NCBI RefSeq assembly: GCF_914767665.1
Contig: NC_059504.1
Span: forward strand, 4,652,501 to 4,716,500
From: Harmonia axyridis
Lineage: Eukaryota; Arthropoda; Insecta; Coleoptera; Coccinellidae
Direction of reading: 5' to 3'
DNA: 64,000 nucleotides
The translations under genes and the position numbers were made by a program. This document shows, one piece after another, positions 10,765 to 23,640 of this stretch (the stretch's first letter is position 1; each line of letters starts with the position of its first letter). The notes beneath the pieces were generated by a model. It was not told the origin of the DNA. It did no database searches and saw nothing but the letters and a program-made list of their open reading frames with translations.

Positions 10765-12385
10765 TAATAATATGGCCTCAATCTAATCATAAGACATATT
10801 TTCGAATCCTTATTGATATTGCATATTTCATCGTGGACAAATTGTCATCTAAGCTTTTATTACGCATAATGTAGTGCGTGGGTGATTCAAATCTTATTCA
10901 ATTAGACAATCTTTTGTTTAGATAAAATGTATTTTATTGAATCAGATATTTTGCAGGTGGATGTTCCATGGATATTCCATAAATAAATTGACCTTTGAAG
11001 CTGAAGTGAAGTCGCTTACAAAGTTTTAACAACAAACTCAAGATATTCTGTAATTGAGTGCTAAACAGACAGGCGGATGTTATTAAAATGAAGATAGATA
11101 GATATATAGATAGATAGATATGAGTTTATTCAACATAATATAATGTATTATACAATATGAAATATGAAGTAAATTCTGAAGAAAAAACAAAAAAAAACTG
11201 TGAGTTATTATTATATAACTATTGATGAATTTAATCCTATATTTTTTTTCCATTTCTATATTTACTGAAGATAGTATTTATCGATTTGGAAAAGGTTCCT
11301 CTTTTTCATAGAAATAAGTTAACTTTTACTGCATCACTCTACTGTTTTCTTTGATGAGAAAGTTGTGAATTAATTCAACTTCCAAATTTTAACTGTTCTG
11401 AATAATTTTTTTTTAATTTTTTATCACTATTTCAATAAACAGATATAAATGAGAATATGTCTATGACCCTGCGTCCTACTTACACTCATTCATATTCCAG
11501 TGAAACAACAAAATTAAAGATCGAGTTTTTCCCAACAGGGCCGCAACAAAAGCGAACAAGATGTACATCTCTACAAAGTTTCCAGTAATCTGTGCCCCTA
11601 TAAAGTGTCGTTAAAGCGCCAGGGACTATCGCGCCGGATCAAAAAGCGCAAACAGGATAAGTATAATGCACAGAACAACGTAAATCCATAAAATATTTAT
11701 GCTAGAGGGTCCTCCGGGAACAGATTATGACAGAGCGCTCAAACGATGCAACGCTACGGCAAGAAGAGCCGACAGCAGGACATCTGGTTGGATTCCTGCT
11801 TGACAGAATTGTATGTTGGATTCGAATCCTGAATTTCCTAGATGAAAATATTACCATGAAGTTTCTTATGATGAATATGTATTTGCACTTCTTTTCGATT
11901 TAACAGAACAAATATTTTGTAATCGTATTTTACCTGGATATTCAATACATAATAAAGTTAACCATAAACGTATCCCACTCCTGACTTCAATGGGTTCAAT
12001 AACTGATACCTAATATTCTGTATTCTGACTAATCATGTGGCAATCTCATCACCTTTGTATAACTTCTACGTTAGTCATCTTCTTGTATCTGTCTATGTAT
12101 ATTCCTTATCCGATCTTCTTTCCTTCAATATCATTACCAATTATTGTATGAAGCAATTCATTGCATGTAAGATTATTTTTTTTCTTAATGATTTTCCTTC
12201 TTTATATTAACTATGTTAGTTTCCTTCTTTATATTAACTATGTTAGTTTCCTTCTATCTCTGATTCTTTTCAACATTAATTCATTTGTTTCTCCTTCTTT
12301 ACATGATATTCTCAAATTTCTTCTCATTTCTCATTTTGATCACTGCTAGAAGTTTCTTTACACTCTTTCTTTTTCTTCGTCTTTT
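10765..12385. other. Unique AT-rich sequence with microsatellite and small GC-richer island
   Basis: A GATA-type microsatellite occupies about 11091-11121 next to ATGAGTTTATTCAAC, resembling a retroposon tail. A less AT-rich island spans about 11520-11810. A 26-bp direct repeat (TTCCTTCTTTATATTAACTA and onward) lies near 12196-12252. No gene was recognised. Confidence 0.45.
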
Positions 12386-12692
12386 ATGGCTACCAAAAAA
12401 AACCTGCAACCACGAAGTAGGGATTCACACGGCTTGGCTCGATATTCAAGCTACTTGACTCAAGCTCAAGTTAAGTAGTTTGACTTGAAATCAACTCAAG
12501 TCAAATGTTGAGTCGTGTAACTTAATAAATAAATACTTGACTTTACATTGAAATACTACTAAGTACTTGACTTGAACTTGAGTTGATTTCAAGTCAAGCT
12601 TCTTAACTTGAGCTTGAGTCCAGAAGCTTGAATATCAAGCCAAGCCGTGAATCTCTACTTCGTTGATGCAGGTTTTTTTTTTGGTAGTCATA
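12386..12692. mobile_element. Foldback MITE with inverted arms (about 300 bp)
   Basis: The left arm starts near 12391 (TACCAAAAAAAACCTGC). The right arm ends near 12686 with the inverse. Arms of roughly 110 bp include a shared GGATTCACACGGCTTGGCT-type segment. The inside is built of degenerate CAAGTCAAG/CTTGACTTG words, so it can fold almost end to end. No coding capacity. Superfamily not assigned. Confidence 0.75.
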
Positions 12693-15222
12693 AGTCAAAA
12701 GATTGTTCTTCCATTTCTTACCACTCGATCAAATCTTAGTATGGTGCTTCTCTGATAGCCTGAGAGATGGCGTCGAAGGCTGCACAATTCTCGAAAGAAC
12801 GGCAGCGCTTGGGACATAACCGAACCGTTCTTTTGAACTAGTTACCACTTTCTGCTATGGAAATGGTGATAGTATATGGCAGGGACCAGTGAGTTGCCAT
12901 ACTGGTGATTATTCCATCAGTGCTTCAGGAATCCAAACACTGTAATCTTCGAGAGTCTCACCTCAAAGCTTGGTTGAGAACACCTTTTGAAAAAGAAAGC
13001 TCAATGATATGAGGACTAAATGATTTTATATTATTGGAGGGACACTAAGAGATTTCACATTTCAGCAATAAAGTGTAAACATTTGAAAATTATACTCAAG
13101 TTGACACTCAAAAACTCTTCCCTGTACAAAAGCAAAACCTCCGCAACCAACAGAAATATTGCCAAATAACCCCCCCACCTTCATTAAGTTCTTCACAATC
13201 ATGAAAGATTAAATTCCATCAACAGTTCCAGTTCCACCTCTGCCTCTTCAATAAATTAACATTTCTTGATTAAGAACGCGAAAGCGCTAATATGAATCGG
13301 TAAAGCGATATGGGGAGAGACATAAGGTGAAAACGAAAAGGGAAGGGAAAGACGTCGAGAGGGTGTATAGGACGACACCAGAAGCGGAAGATATCCGAGA
13401 TTGAGTCGGTTTCATTATCGGGAAAGCTCATCATATTTTAAAGGGGAGGCGTAATTTCATTTGGTCCATAAAATCTAAGCAGCTCTAAATCTGGCGAGGC
13501 GGGAAAGGGGCCCTCCGAGCATATGCGCCCCAATCCAAAGCATATAGTTCACAGACTCCGTCGCCATTAAATATGAGCTTAGTGAAATGTAAAACAGTCC
13601 GGGGTTTTGCATTTCGCAGGCATAAACTGCCGACAAAACGGCTGAAGGATTCCTGTTTTATGTGTAAGGATAGGAAAATATGGAGGTATATACACAGGCG
13701 TGCCTCGAGATGGGGATTCCCCAGCGCTCGTGTTCCACGCGTTAATGATCCTGCCGGAATAATCTCGCCGAATGGATTCTGTACAGATTTTATCAACTTC
13801 ATTAAATCCGCTTTCATAGGTCGTTACCTTCAATGTCTGTCAGTTGGGAGAATGCTTCAACGTCATAATAGCGGAATGTACACCGGCTTTGTCTAGGAGG
13901 ATGCGCTGGATGGTTTATTGTTTTCATGATGATCGGATGGATTTCGAAATCCGTTAACTCGGGAATAGTTGATCAAAATGGCAACCTTGGAAATTCTAGA
14001 CTTGGTTCGATTTTGGTTATTGTGATTGGTGAATCAATTGGGCCTTCTCTATGTCTACTTCAAATGCGCATGCCTCCAAGTCAAATTTTCTTATTGTGAC
14101 TTGCAATTCAACCAAACTTTTTCCCCTGAAAAATTAGAATGCAGTTCGACTAACACAGTTTTGTTTTTTACTGCGATATAACTTGAATCAACACATCACT
14201 CGATAAGTTTCGGGCCTAACCAGTAAATATATAGTTTTTCTCAAAAATTCCATTCAATTTTTTCTTCAACATAGTAGTCTTCACCGATGCATGTACTCCA
14301 GTACTTCCAGCTTTTCACTTCCTATTAACTTCCAGAATAAGGTGAAACCTAAGCATTTATCACTTTTTCTTTATAGTCAATTTTTTCCCTGGAACCTCCT
14401 TTTGAGATCTGCAAAAAGCTGGATGGTCATCAGTAGGAAATGCAATTAATTTGAAAGTTTATTAGGTACGACTTAATGAGAAGTATTGACGGGTTCGCCA
14501 AAATCCATAACATCAATAATTAATAAATAAATTTAAAAAAATCTGAATATTTTAGTGCAAGCTATTCTCATAAAATACTGGAGATGATCATTGATAGTTA
14601 AAATCGAAATATATTTTTGATAATGTTCATCTTCAAGAACGTTATCTGAAAATTATTATGTTGATCCCAAACATTATGCAATGTTTCAAAGTCAATTTTT
14701 TCAGTTTTTTTTTTATGTTCTGGTTCCCACGAAAGTAGATATCCTGTAATGTTCAGAGAACATCGTGAGAACCAAGGGAAAGAAGGAAGAAAGTTCTGGA
14801 TATTTATCACAACACACACATTTCATCCAAAATTGTTGATAAAGAACTTCCAAATAATTAATTCTTCCGAAAATCTTTCAGTTTCATTGCTCCATTCAAA
14901 CCCAGATGCGCAAAAACAACAAAACTATGATTTCTTGAGATAAGAAAGGCGAAAATAGCGTATTCACAGCAGTGCATGTTAAATTCAATAGAAAAACTAC
15001 TACTTGATTGATGTTGAGAGTCCAAATTGGTACCAGATGGTTTTTTATGGCGAAAAAACATCAACTGGCTACGGGATAAGAAAAAAGATGTCGAAAACTT
15101 GGTAGTAATATAGAGAGGAATAGGATTCTAAAATAATTTCCTAAAAATGAAACCTTATTGGAAAATCCTGTACATTTGAGATAACTCTTCACGGAATGGA
15201 GAATAGTGTGTATAGATCATAC
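12693..15222. other. Unique region with a GC-richer island at 13310-13920
   Basis: The island is open in three overlapping frames (13573-13896 plus, 13579-13833 minus, 13485-13817 minus). None shows a known domain. Simultaneous openness in several frames argues for base composition rather than a gene. The rest is AT-rich without repeats recognised here. Confidence 0.4.
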
Positions 15223-15783
15223 AGTAATAAACATAGATAGAGGAAGTATACTCAATTTTTACATGTCTCCAACATGGTTAGATTACGTTGTCGGATTGTG
15301 AAATATATTTTCAAATCCACAAATTTCCTATATTATTATGAATGTATATTATATTGAATGAAATATATTTATTTGAGTGATTCCCGATTTGCAAATTCGA
15401 ATATTTGGAATCCTTTATTTTTCCTAATTGTCGAATTTATACTGAGCCGAATATTTATTATTTTCTGTATCTACCTGCTGAAATCCAAGGTTTGGCAACT
15501 TTTGCTCTCCTAGTGTCATCGGTTGTTTCACGTCGTTTGGCGCGCTTGAAATTTGTTTTCTGAATTTCTGATATAATTTGGTATTTATTCCAATATATTT
15601 TTCGTCAATATTTAACGTTGAATCACTATGAGACATCAGAAGTGCCTACTTTGTGGAGAAACACGCGAATTGAGTGAAATATTATTTCTGCGCGCTTCAT
15701 GTCAAAATTGATATTTCATGTTGGGGACAAAATTTTCCTATTGAAAATGACATATGCTCTCTCTATCTATGTTTATTACTCTG
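15223..15783 (-). mobile_element. A-family TIR element, copy A2
   Basis: The left TIR begins near 15223 (CAGTAATAAACATAGATAG) and the right TIR ends near 15783 with TTTATTACTCTG. Subterminal ACATG and CCAACATG words are present. On the minus strand 15636-15424 is an uninterrupted frame of 70 codons (MSHSDSTLNIDEKY... RKQISSAPNDVKQP... LGFQQVDTENN). Most other copies have TAA where this one reads Lys. No transposase is present, so the element is probably non-autonomous. Confidence 0.82.
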
Positions 15784-17025
15784 GAGTATAAATAAATAAA
15801 CTGACCCTTTATTATAATAATTGCGCTTCGCACTTTCGAAAATCCAAAACAACCCCGGATATACCCGCAGGCATAAATCCAGAGATACTCCGGGAAGTTT
15901 GAAGAAAAATAGCAATTGGTCGACCCTCAGCCGTAATAAATCCACCCCCCAAAATCAAACCTTATGCATTACACACACACCAATTTATATGCAGTAACGC
16001 TTTTCGTACCTTCCTGGACAAAAGTGAGCCGGACACAAGGGAAATATTACCCCCCCGTTTATTGACAGAAGTAGATTGTGCCGCCATCAGTTGGCCAGCG
16101 GACAGCTATAATTCTCCATGGGGGATGTCACCATGTAAAAAAGGAATATTTATTTCGTTTCCCATAGTTTTATTTTCGCCCGATATTGGATTCGATCTAG
16201 CGGAAACTGTGATTGCGTTTTTTTTGCCCGTTTTAATATTATTTTTGTGCTCCCTTGGGACGCCGCGTGCTGGCCTACGAGCGCCTATAAAAATCCACTT
16301 TTTTTTCAATTTCGAACGGAAAAATCCGCGTAACACGTCGGAGGCTGATGGATTGGTAATTAAATCCCGAATTTAATTTGGTCTTCTCAGTATAAACAGA
16401 CGTATTTTCATTTCGATTGCATTGAAATTTTAATCTGTCAGTTGATCGCCGATGGCAAACACTCGGAACCGTGAAAAATACTTCGATATCCTGGAAAAAA
16501 AATGTCGCATGTGACAGCAACTCGAAACCGTCGGCGGATGCAGTATTTTTACATGTCGCGTTATTTACTCTTACGAAAATACTGACGAATTGGTCTGAAC
16601 TGTTCTAATGGCAGGATGAGTGAAGAAAATGAAACTAGGAATGCTTATACTGAATGTGATTATTAATCGGGAAAGAGAATATTACGAGCTGATAATAATC
16701 TATCGAAGAAACAGGAAATAATTGACATACAGGGTGTATTTTTGAAAAATCGCCTTTAGCATATCTCCGAATTCGCAAGAGGTATATGGAAAAACAGTCG
16801 ACGAGGAAGGTAACAGAGGATATTCATCTATTTTTTTATCTGACCATTCTATGGTCACCTTGCTCCACTATGAAGGTGCAAGGTGTATAAGGCAGGGACC
16901 GCTGAATTTTCGAAGCGATGGCTCGGGATGGAACACCGCAATTCCCCGAGAAATGGCTGACTCTATAAATGGTTTGTGAAAGTCTAGTCCGAAGTGGTTT
17001 GAAAAAAACAGTTTTCAATAGTATA
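15784..17025. other. Less AT-rich region (15800-16560) followed by a CAGGGTG repeat end at 16730
   Basis: Several overlapping open frames (16062-16376 plus, 16106-16336 minus) have no recognisable motif. TACAGGGTGTATTTTTGA at 16728 resembles the end of a TA-inserting element. 16731-17025 may be its body, but no second end was found. Confidence 0.4.
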
Positions 17026-18344
17026 CAGGGTGGCCACTTTTTCAATGGGATTGTATTGGTAACTTTTAAACCATAAGAGTTAGGAGATCGGTCAAATGGA
17101 GAAAAAGTTGCATGCATAGAAGCATTATCAAGCAGTTCAAACAAATCGAAATTATCAGGGCCGGTTATTGAGATATCATGAGAAAAGTAAATTATGTCAT
17201 TTTGATTTTCCTTTTTTTTCCACTTTATTTAAAATATTATCAAAAAATGTTAATGGAATTTTTTATTCGACAGTAAATTGTTCTCAATTTGACGTGATCA
17301 GATTTCGTATCCTACGTTTCGTGCTCTCTGGGCCACCCTCAACCTCATTTTTTTCAATACGGACCTGTATATTTTATGACACTTTTCGAAATAACTTTTA
17401 ACGCTGAATTCAACGATATATCATACAATGTCATTCAAAGTTGATTTTCAGGTGATTTTGACCCTTATCCAAATTTCTTTGGGTCGGATCTGTATTACAT
17501 TCAGGTACCTTTAGTTTAATTAACAACATGCAATACATTTCGATGAGAAAATCAAATTACTCATCTTGAACTAAATGGAACATATCAGAATCGAATCAAG
17601 AAACAAGTAATAATTATTTACATATCGCAATCCATAATAATTAAACGAATTATCATTTAATGAAAGAAAAATTGAATGATTATTCGAAAGTGAATGAAAT
17701 TGAATGAAGTAAGTGTTCTAAATGTCCACCATTTTGTAAAATGCACTTAACGGTCCTGGAACCCATACTTCTTATACATTTGCTTATTTCGTCTTTTTGA
17801 ATACCTTATTTTGATATCATTACGATATAAGTTTTGCAAGGCTTGGTATTCAAATTTAAAATCATTGTATTCGCGTCTCATGACTTGACAAAGAAAATTG
17901 GATAAGGGTCAAAATCACCTGAAAATCAACTTTGAATGACATTGTATGATATATCGTTGAATTCAGCGTTAAAAGTTATTTCGAAAAGTGACATAAAATA
18001 TACAGGTCCGTATTGAAAAAAATGAGGTTGAGGGTGACCCAGAGAGCACGAAACGTTGGATACGAAATCTGATTACGTCAAATTGAGAACAATTTACTGT
18101 CGAATAAAAAATTCTAGTAACATTTTTTGATAATATTTTAAATAAAGTGGAAAAAAAAGGAAAATCAAAATGACATAATTTACTTTTCTCATGATATCTC
18201 AATAACCGGCCCTGATAATTTCGATTTGTTTGAACTGCTTGATAATGCTTCTATGCATGCAACTTTTTCTCCATTTGACCGATCTCCTAACTCTTATGGT
18301 TTAAAAGTTACCAATACAATCCCATTGAAAAAGTGGCCACCCTG
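17026..18344. mobile_element. Foldback element F1 with arms of about 450 bp
   Basis: It begins CAGGGTGGCCAC at 17026 and ends with the exact inverse at 18344, between TA dinucleotides. The left arm (17026 to about 17474) and right arm (about 17896-18344) are nearly identical inverted copies; the spacer is about 420 bp. Mirrored open frames (17168-17401 plus, 17969-18202 minus) are a by-product of the palindrome, not genes. The spacer holds a transposase tail (separate entry). Confidence 0.88.
17685..17800 (-). pseudogene. C-terminal remnant of a Tc1/Tc3-type transposase in the F1 spacer
   Basis: The minus strand reads EISKCIRSMGSRTVKCILQ and then NGGHLEHLL. The pattern of a Met-Gly/Pro-x-Arg turn, a short helix and GGHxEHL is the usual C-terminal end of a group of insect Tc1/mariner transposases. 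Nothing of the catalytic core was recognised in the spacer, so this is a tail only. Its position between the arms suggests that F1 derives from a coding element. Confidence 0.5.
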
Positions 18345-18520
18345 TAGATGGCAAAAATTCTAGTCCGAAAAGGTCTAATGGCAACTTCTTATTTGTGATA
18401 CATCTTTTGCAAAATCGTAAATAATACTCTAAAATGATAGGAGTCAAGCTGACATAAATGTTGCAAATTTAGGTTATTGCTTGAAATTGAATTGAAAGAT
18501 CAAGCTTCAAAATATTCCAT

Positions 18521-19072
18521 AGAGTAATAAACATAGATAGAGAGAGTACACACAAGTCTCTAACATGGATGGATTACGTTTTCGGATTGTGATATATTTT
18601 CAAATCCACAATTTTACTATATCATTATGAATGTATATTATATTGAATGAAATATGAAAGATATGGGCGATTCCTGATTGAATATGCAAATTTGAATATT
18701 TGGAATCCGACATTTTTCCTAATTGTCGAATTTAAAATAAGCAGAATATTTATTTATTATCTGTATCTGCCTGCTGAAATCCAACTATTGTTCTCCTAGT
18801 GTCATCGGTTGTTTCACGTGCTTCAAGTTAGTTTTCTGAATTTCTGATATATTTAGGTATTTATTTCAATATATTTTGAGCTAATATGAAACGTTGATTC
18901 ACTTTGGGAAGTGAGTTCTTTGTCGGGAAACTCGCCAATTAAGTGAAATATCGTATCACTGATATGTTTTCATTGCCGCGCGCTCCTGTCAAATTTGACA
19001 GTTCATGTTGGGGACAAAATTTCTTTACTGAAAATGACATATGCTCCCTCTATCTATGTTTTTACTCTGAGA
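18521..19072 (-). mobile_element. A-family TIR element, copy A3
   Basis: The left end is CATAGAGTAATAAACATAG near 18521; the right end is TTTTTACTCTGAG near 19072. The order of the body matches A2 and A6. The small frame is damaged: the segment for SSAPNDV and part of LGEQKLPN is deleted. It lies 177 bp beyond the F1 foldback. Confidence 0.82.
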
Positions 19073-20295
19073 TTGATTTCAAAGAAAACACCCACTCATA
19101 CCCTATTCAATAATATTTGTATGATTGATCAGAGAGATATGACAAACCGTTGCAGCTTTTTTTCTTTCTCTCTTGCATAATCCAGAAATAACCCAAAACC
19201 CAAACAACTCAGAACTCAAGTAAGGTAAGATTCCTACGATACTGAGATGATAAAAACCACGATAAATCTCGAACAATTCCCATTGAGAACTAGCATGATA
19301 ACTTCTTCGGAAAATAGAACACATAACAGAATACCTACGTACTGAAAAGTAGTCATCCTCTGGGAATTCATCATTCAGAGAAAATAATCGTTGATCATTC
19401 TACTTATTGAAATTCAATTCTAGGCATGTAAATTGTCTGTTCCAATAAATAAATATCTAGCACTATATCGTTGTATGTATTCGTATCGAGTACATACTCG
19501 TAATAAACGACTATGACATTAAAAATGCCATATAGGTTTGTTATTCCTCTCCATATAGAAAAGTGCTGTTAGTTATTGCCTTCATTCTGAGGTGTCCGCT
19601 ATGGGAATTTTCGTTTGAACGACTTCGAAATCCTCGCTTGAAATATTTATTACTCATTTCGATGAAATTATCACTTTCAGATGGCGATTTTGGAATTCTC
19701 AGCGAGTAGGTATATTCTCGGTGTGAGCACTTTGTTAAGTTATATAGTTTTATTTTCCAATAATATCCTTGACTCTGTTTTATATTCACATTGATAAATC
19801 TCCGAAAAAAATTTTGAAAACTCTGTTGAAAGTTCTGCTGAGTGTTTTTGATAATAATGAGAATGATTAGGAAATAATTCTATCTGTCAATGAGAGAGTT
19901 CTTGATTTCAGAATTGGAAATAATGAAAACAGATTTTTTTCTTAATTCATTAACATTATTATTGTATTGGGTGTCTCAAATCCATTATCTAAAAACTAAT
20001 TTGAGCTAGGTCATAATAATAATGAATTTGGTGAAAACCCATCCTAATTAATTTTCAAGCTATAAGAGGAAATTGGAAAATGGCGTAAAATGAAAGTTCC
20101 CATAACTGCTTTATCACTGGCGCTATAAACATGAAATAAAAACTTTTTACAGGCACTTTTTTCAGTTGAATCCATTAATGTAATCATTCGTATTTTATTG
20201 TGATTAGTTTTGAAGTTACAATACAAACTTGCGTTTTTCAAATGTATACCAAAAAATTCTTATCAAACTATAAAAACTATATAAAAATCATGAAA
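19073..20295. other. AT-rich spacer, no gene seen
   Basis: Short frames on both strands lack family motifs. Confidence 0.5.
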
Positions 20296-20470
20296 CTGAA
20301 AAAAGTTTCAGTTTCACACGACAAACCAACCAAGTGCCTATCTATGATAATCTGTGATCTGTATTCGGTGTTGAATCCGGAGAACTTGGTGGCCACCGAA
20401 TATTTTAATTATCTAAAGTTCACAGATCATCATAGATAGGCATTTGGTTGATTTGCCGTGTGAAACTGAT
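20296..20470. mobile_element. Short foldback MITE (about 170 bp)
   Basis: The left arm CAGTTTCACACGACAAACC starts near 20306. The right arm ends with the inverse GCCGTGTGAAACTG near 20467. Arms of about 55 bp share a CCTATCTATGAT-AATCTGTGATC segment. The spacer of about 50 bp has no coding. It would fold into a long hairpin. Confidence 0.7.
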
Positions 20471-20704
20471 ACTTTTGAAGATTTTCATAGTTTGATGAGA
20501 AATTTATATATCATGAAATTTATTTTCGGAAAGAAAAAAAAAACGATTTCATTCGTTATAGAACTTTTTATTGTTTGCCATCAAAAAACACAAGTCTGTA
20601 TTATAACTTCAAAAGTAATGGCAATAAAAAACGAATGATTATGTCAATAATAATATGATAAACAATAGCATCAAAGAATTACATGCTAGGTCAAAAAAAA
20701 AACA

Positions 20705-21003
20705 CACATTTCAGTTCTTGAAGAATTCTTCCAATGAATAGTTTTCTTTAAGAGGATCTGCTTCAAACCTTTCTGAGACTTCTTTTCTGATAATTGCTTA
20801 ATTGATTCAGGCAGCTTATTGTAGATTTTTGGACCCCAGAAGTCAACACCCTGTTGGAAAAATTTCCGTCTGTAGAATAGAATGCTGAGCTTATCTCTTC
20901 CTCCAGTATTTAAAAGATATAAAGGCCATTGAATGGAAAATGGTCCAGATCTTTATGAAGATATGTAGCGCATTCAAGAATATATACTGCTGATATGGTT
21001 AGA
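20705..21003 (-). pseudogene. C-terminal end of a non-LTR retrotransposon polyprotein
   Basis: The minus strand begins with SAVYILECATYLHKD in one frame. After a frameshift at a TAA near 20918 it continues with NTGGRDKLSILFYRRKFF, then QGVDFWGPKIYNKLPESIK and a Lys-rich end. The order Y(I/L)E..Y...N, NTR..., G...GxKxYNxLPxxIK is the conserved tail after the reverse-transcriptase thumb in Jockey/RTE-like insect LINEs. It is a 5'-truncated dead copy. Its downstream side (lower coordinates) continues into an AT-rich 3' region. Confidence 0.65.
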
Positions 21004-21030
21004 ATTCCAATCGAATCGATTCCAATGAAA

Positions 21031-23640
21031 AAATTGCCTGTAGAATGTTTTTGCTTCATGTTTATAACACCTGTAAAAAAAGTTATGATATCAAGAATCT
21101 AATGTTCATTATGAACTGTACATTTCTTTTTGGAGAATACTTGTAATTGGGATATTCCTATTGGGATTCAAATTTATGTAAAATAAATAAATAAATGGCT
21201 AGCCTGTTTTGAGGCTACCAGATAGCAATAAGCACCAATAGATTATCGATCTCCTGTAATATTTTCTAAGGAATCAGCCCAACTTCCACAACATTCAAAC
21301 GTCCCTTAACTCCCATTCCTAAAGCGTAAGATTATTTCATCTCCTCGAACCAAACTCCTTCCAAATCCTTGTAGGTATTTCCTACCCCTAAAATCCAACC
21401 TATACGCTCGGATGACACTTCGAAGGCATATTAGAAACGTCATTTTCTAACTCATTGACCCGAAGCGTATGTAAATAATGGATTTGGATGGAACGGTATA
21501 GCAGGCTCGCAAAATCAATTTATTAAAAACTATAAAAAATGAATAAAGACATCTGGCCAACCCCTCAGATAATCCCTCTTTAGGCCGCGACAAGTTGATG
21601 AATAAAGTGTTACATTTATGGGAAGCTGCATATGACAAAAGATCCACCCTCGCACGGATTAGTCCAGGGTGGAATCGAGGCAGTTATGACTCACTGGCTA
21701 ACTGGATTAGAGAGTACCGGTAATTTTGTCATTCGATTGAATGGGAAGAGTTTCATTGATTTATCAAGCTCATTTTCGGTGGATGTACGAATTGGGAATA
21801 TTTATGGGTGAAATTGCCTTATTGAGCTGACGGTATGATGTGAATATATCGGGTGAAATTGGTGAAAATTGTCTATTTAAAATAGCATGGAAAACACTTA
21901 AAAATATTTCTCCAATTTTTTTTTTTTTAATATACTCTACCTCACCTATCACACGTTGCTGCGATCTCAGAAGAAAGAAAATTTTAGAAACCATAATATG
22001 ATTAAATTCATTACAAATTATGACTTTTATAGAAACTTATCGAATAACATAATAGAAATGTGACAAAATAGTGAATGCCTCAGCAAAGCCAAAACCGATA
22101 TACAAATGTATAGAGTAGAAAAAATGGTTGATCAGTAGATTTTTTCTCAAATAATGATTGTTCAGAAAAGACATAAATCCCACGAAAGAGTGGGAAGGAG
22201 TTAAATCTAATCCCGTTATTTATTTCTGTGAAATTGAGAACATTAGGTAACTTGATAAAATTAGCTCGTTTATTTCGTATTTTCATTTGACTGATCTTTA
22301 TTGAATAAAAAAATGAGAAAGCAGTGACGTCAGGAGTATTTGAGCGCTCGTTTTCTCTTTCTTCTTTCCTCATTTTTTCCTTGAATTTTTCATGGTTCTA
22401 ATGATGTTATCTTTACGATATTTTGCTTGAAATTGTTATGTTTTTTATACATGCAGATTTCAAAGGATCCGATGTCACTGAAATATTAGGATATTTTTCC
22501 ATATTATCTGTCTGTAGTTTTGATGACGATGAAATTTTGTAATCACGAAAATGGTAGGAATTTCTTTTCAAATATCTCTCTTAAATATCTATGTTTCTGA
22601 TCATGTGATCAGCTTGAAATTTTGCAAGGAGTTTGGAATTATCAAAGATAATATAATACCACGAGTGCTTCAAATATTATTATTATTATTATTATTATTA
22701 CAAGGTAAAGAGTTGAGTTCTTCTTTTCCACGAAAACTTGTTTATTTGACAAATATATGAAAATAAACCGGTTGATCTATATCTATATTCGGTTTGTTTG
22801 AATGGTTTTGCCTCAAATAAAGAAGTTTGAGTGATGAAAATAAAAAATTATCACATAAAATTCGAAGAACGAGTTGTATTTTAAAAGTTTATTTTTTCCA
22901 AAAATTTAAATGTTCAATATTCTCTTGGGTGATGGCACTGAATCGGTTTGTGATCATTTTTCAATAATGCACTTTAAGCAGTGAATAAGGACGAATTCAA
23001 AGTGAAATTTTGACGTTTCAATGTAAACAAGGTATTATCGATGAAGAAGTAGTATTATCATTTATCAGTATAATCCCGAATGATTGGCTGGAAAAATGCA
23101 TTGATATTAGTTGAAACCACCAAAAGGTCAGATTTTGACATGTGACAAAAATAGTCATTCATAATCGAGTTTCATGAATTGTTTTCTGCATACAACTTCT
23201 TCGTCGTTTTGACTTAACCAGGTTTGGCAGCTGCATTAACGTTTCTGGCTCCCCGAATACGTCCCTGGATTTTCCCCCTAACTGACACTGACAAAGCAAT
23301 TTCAATATTCAGATTGGTTACACCTTTTAAGTGTAGATGAAATAATTTGAAGCTATATTTACCCCTGCCTGACCCTTGTTTGTTTTTACACTTGTCCTTT
23401 CATACAGAGATTAATACACAGCCAGTCGCTTTATTCATCTTTAAATCGAACTTATGCTCCCCTAACACTTTACATAGTCCATCTAAAATGATTGATGCAT
23501 CGAATTTACACGGAATGAAACAGAGAATTTATGATTCTAACATTTCATACGACTCTTTTGGAGCGCTTTCATTTCATTAAAATTTTCATCGTATTTTTTA
23601 ATTTTGTGTACACATAGGCTCAATCGTCATCCAAAATTTT
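21031..23640. other. Unique AT-rich region with A-rich tail, microsatellite and a small island
   Basis: Near 21170-21200 the run GTAAAATAAATAAATAAATG resembles a plus-strand LINE tail. A less AT-rich segment spans 21260-21720. An ATT triplet microsatellite lies at about 22674-22700. No gene was recognised. Confidence 0.45.

Noticed and set aside
11810..11840. GGATTCGAATCC, a B-box-like word suggesting a tRNA gene
   Set aside because: No A-box, acceptor stem or anticodon arm could be found at the right distance.
16062..16520. Cluster of overlapping frames as an exon
   Set aside because: Openness on both strands fits composition of a less AT-rich island; no domain or splice logic seen.
17168..18202. 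Identical 77-codon frames on both strands
   Set aside because: They lie in the two inverted arms of F1; identity comes from the foldback, not from a gene family.
22674..22700. ATT repeats as part of a CRISPR-like or satellite array
   Set aside because: Simple triplet microsatellite with no spacers; genome type is animal.
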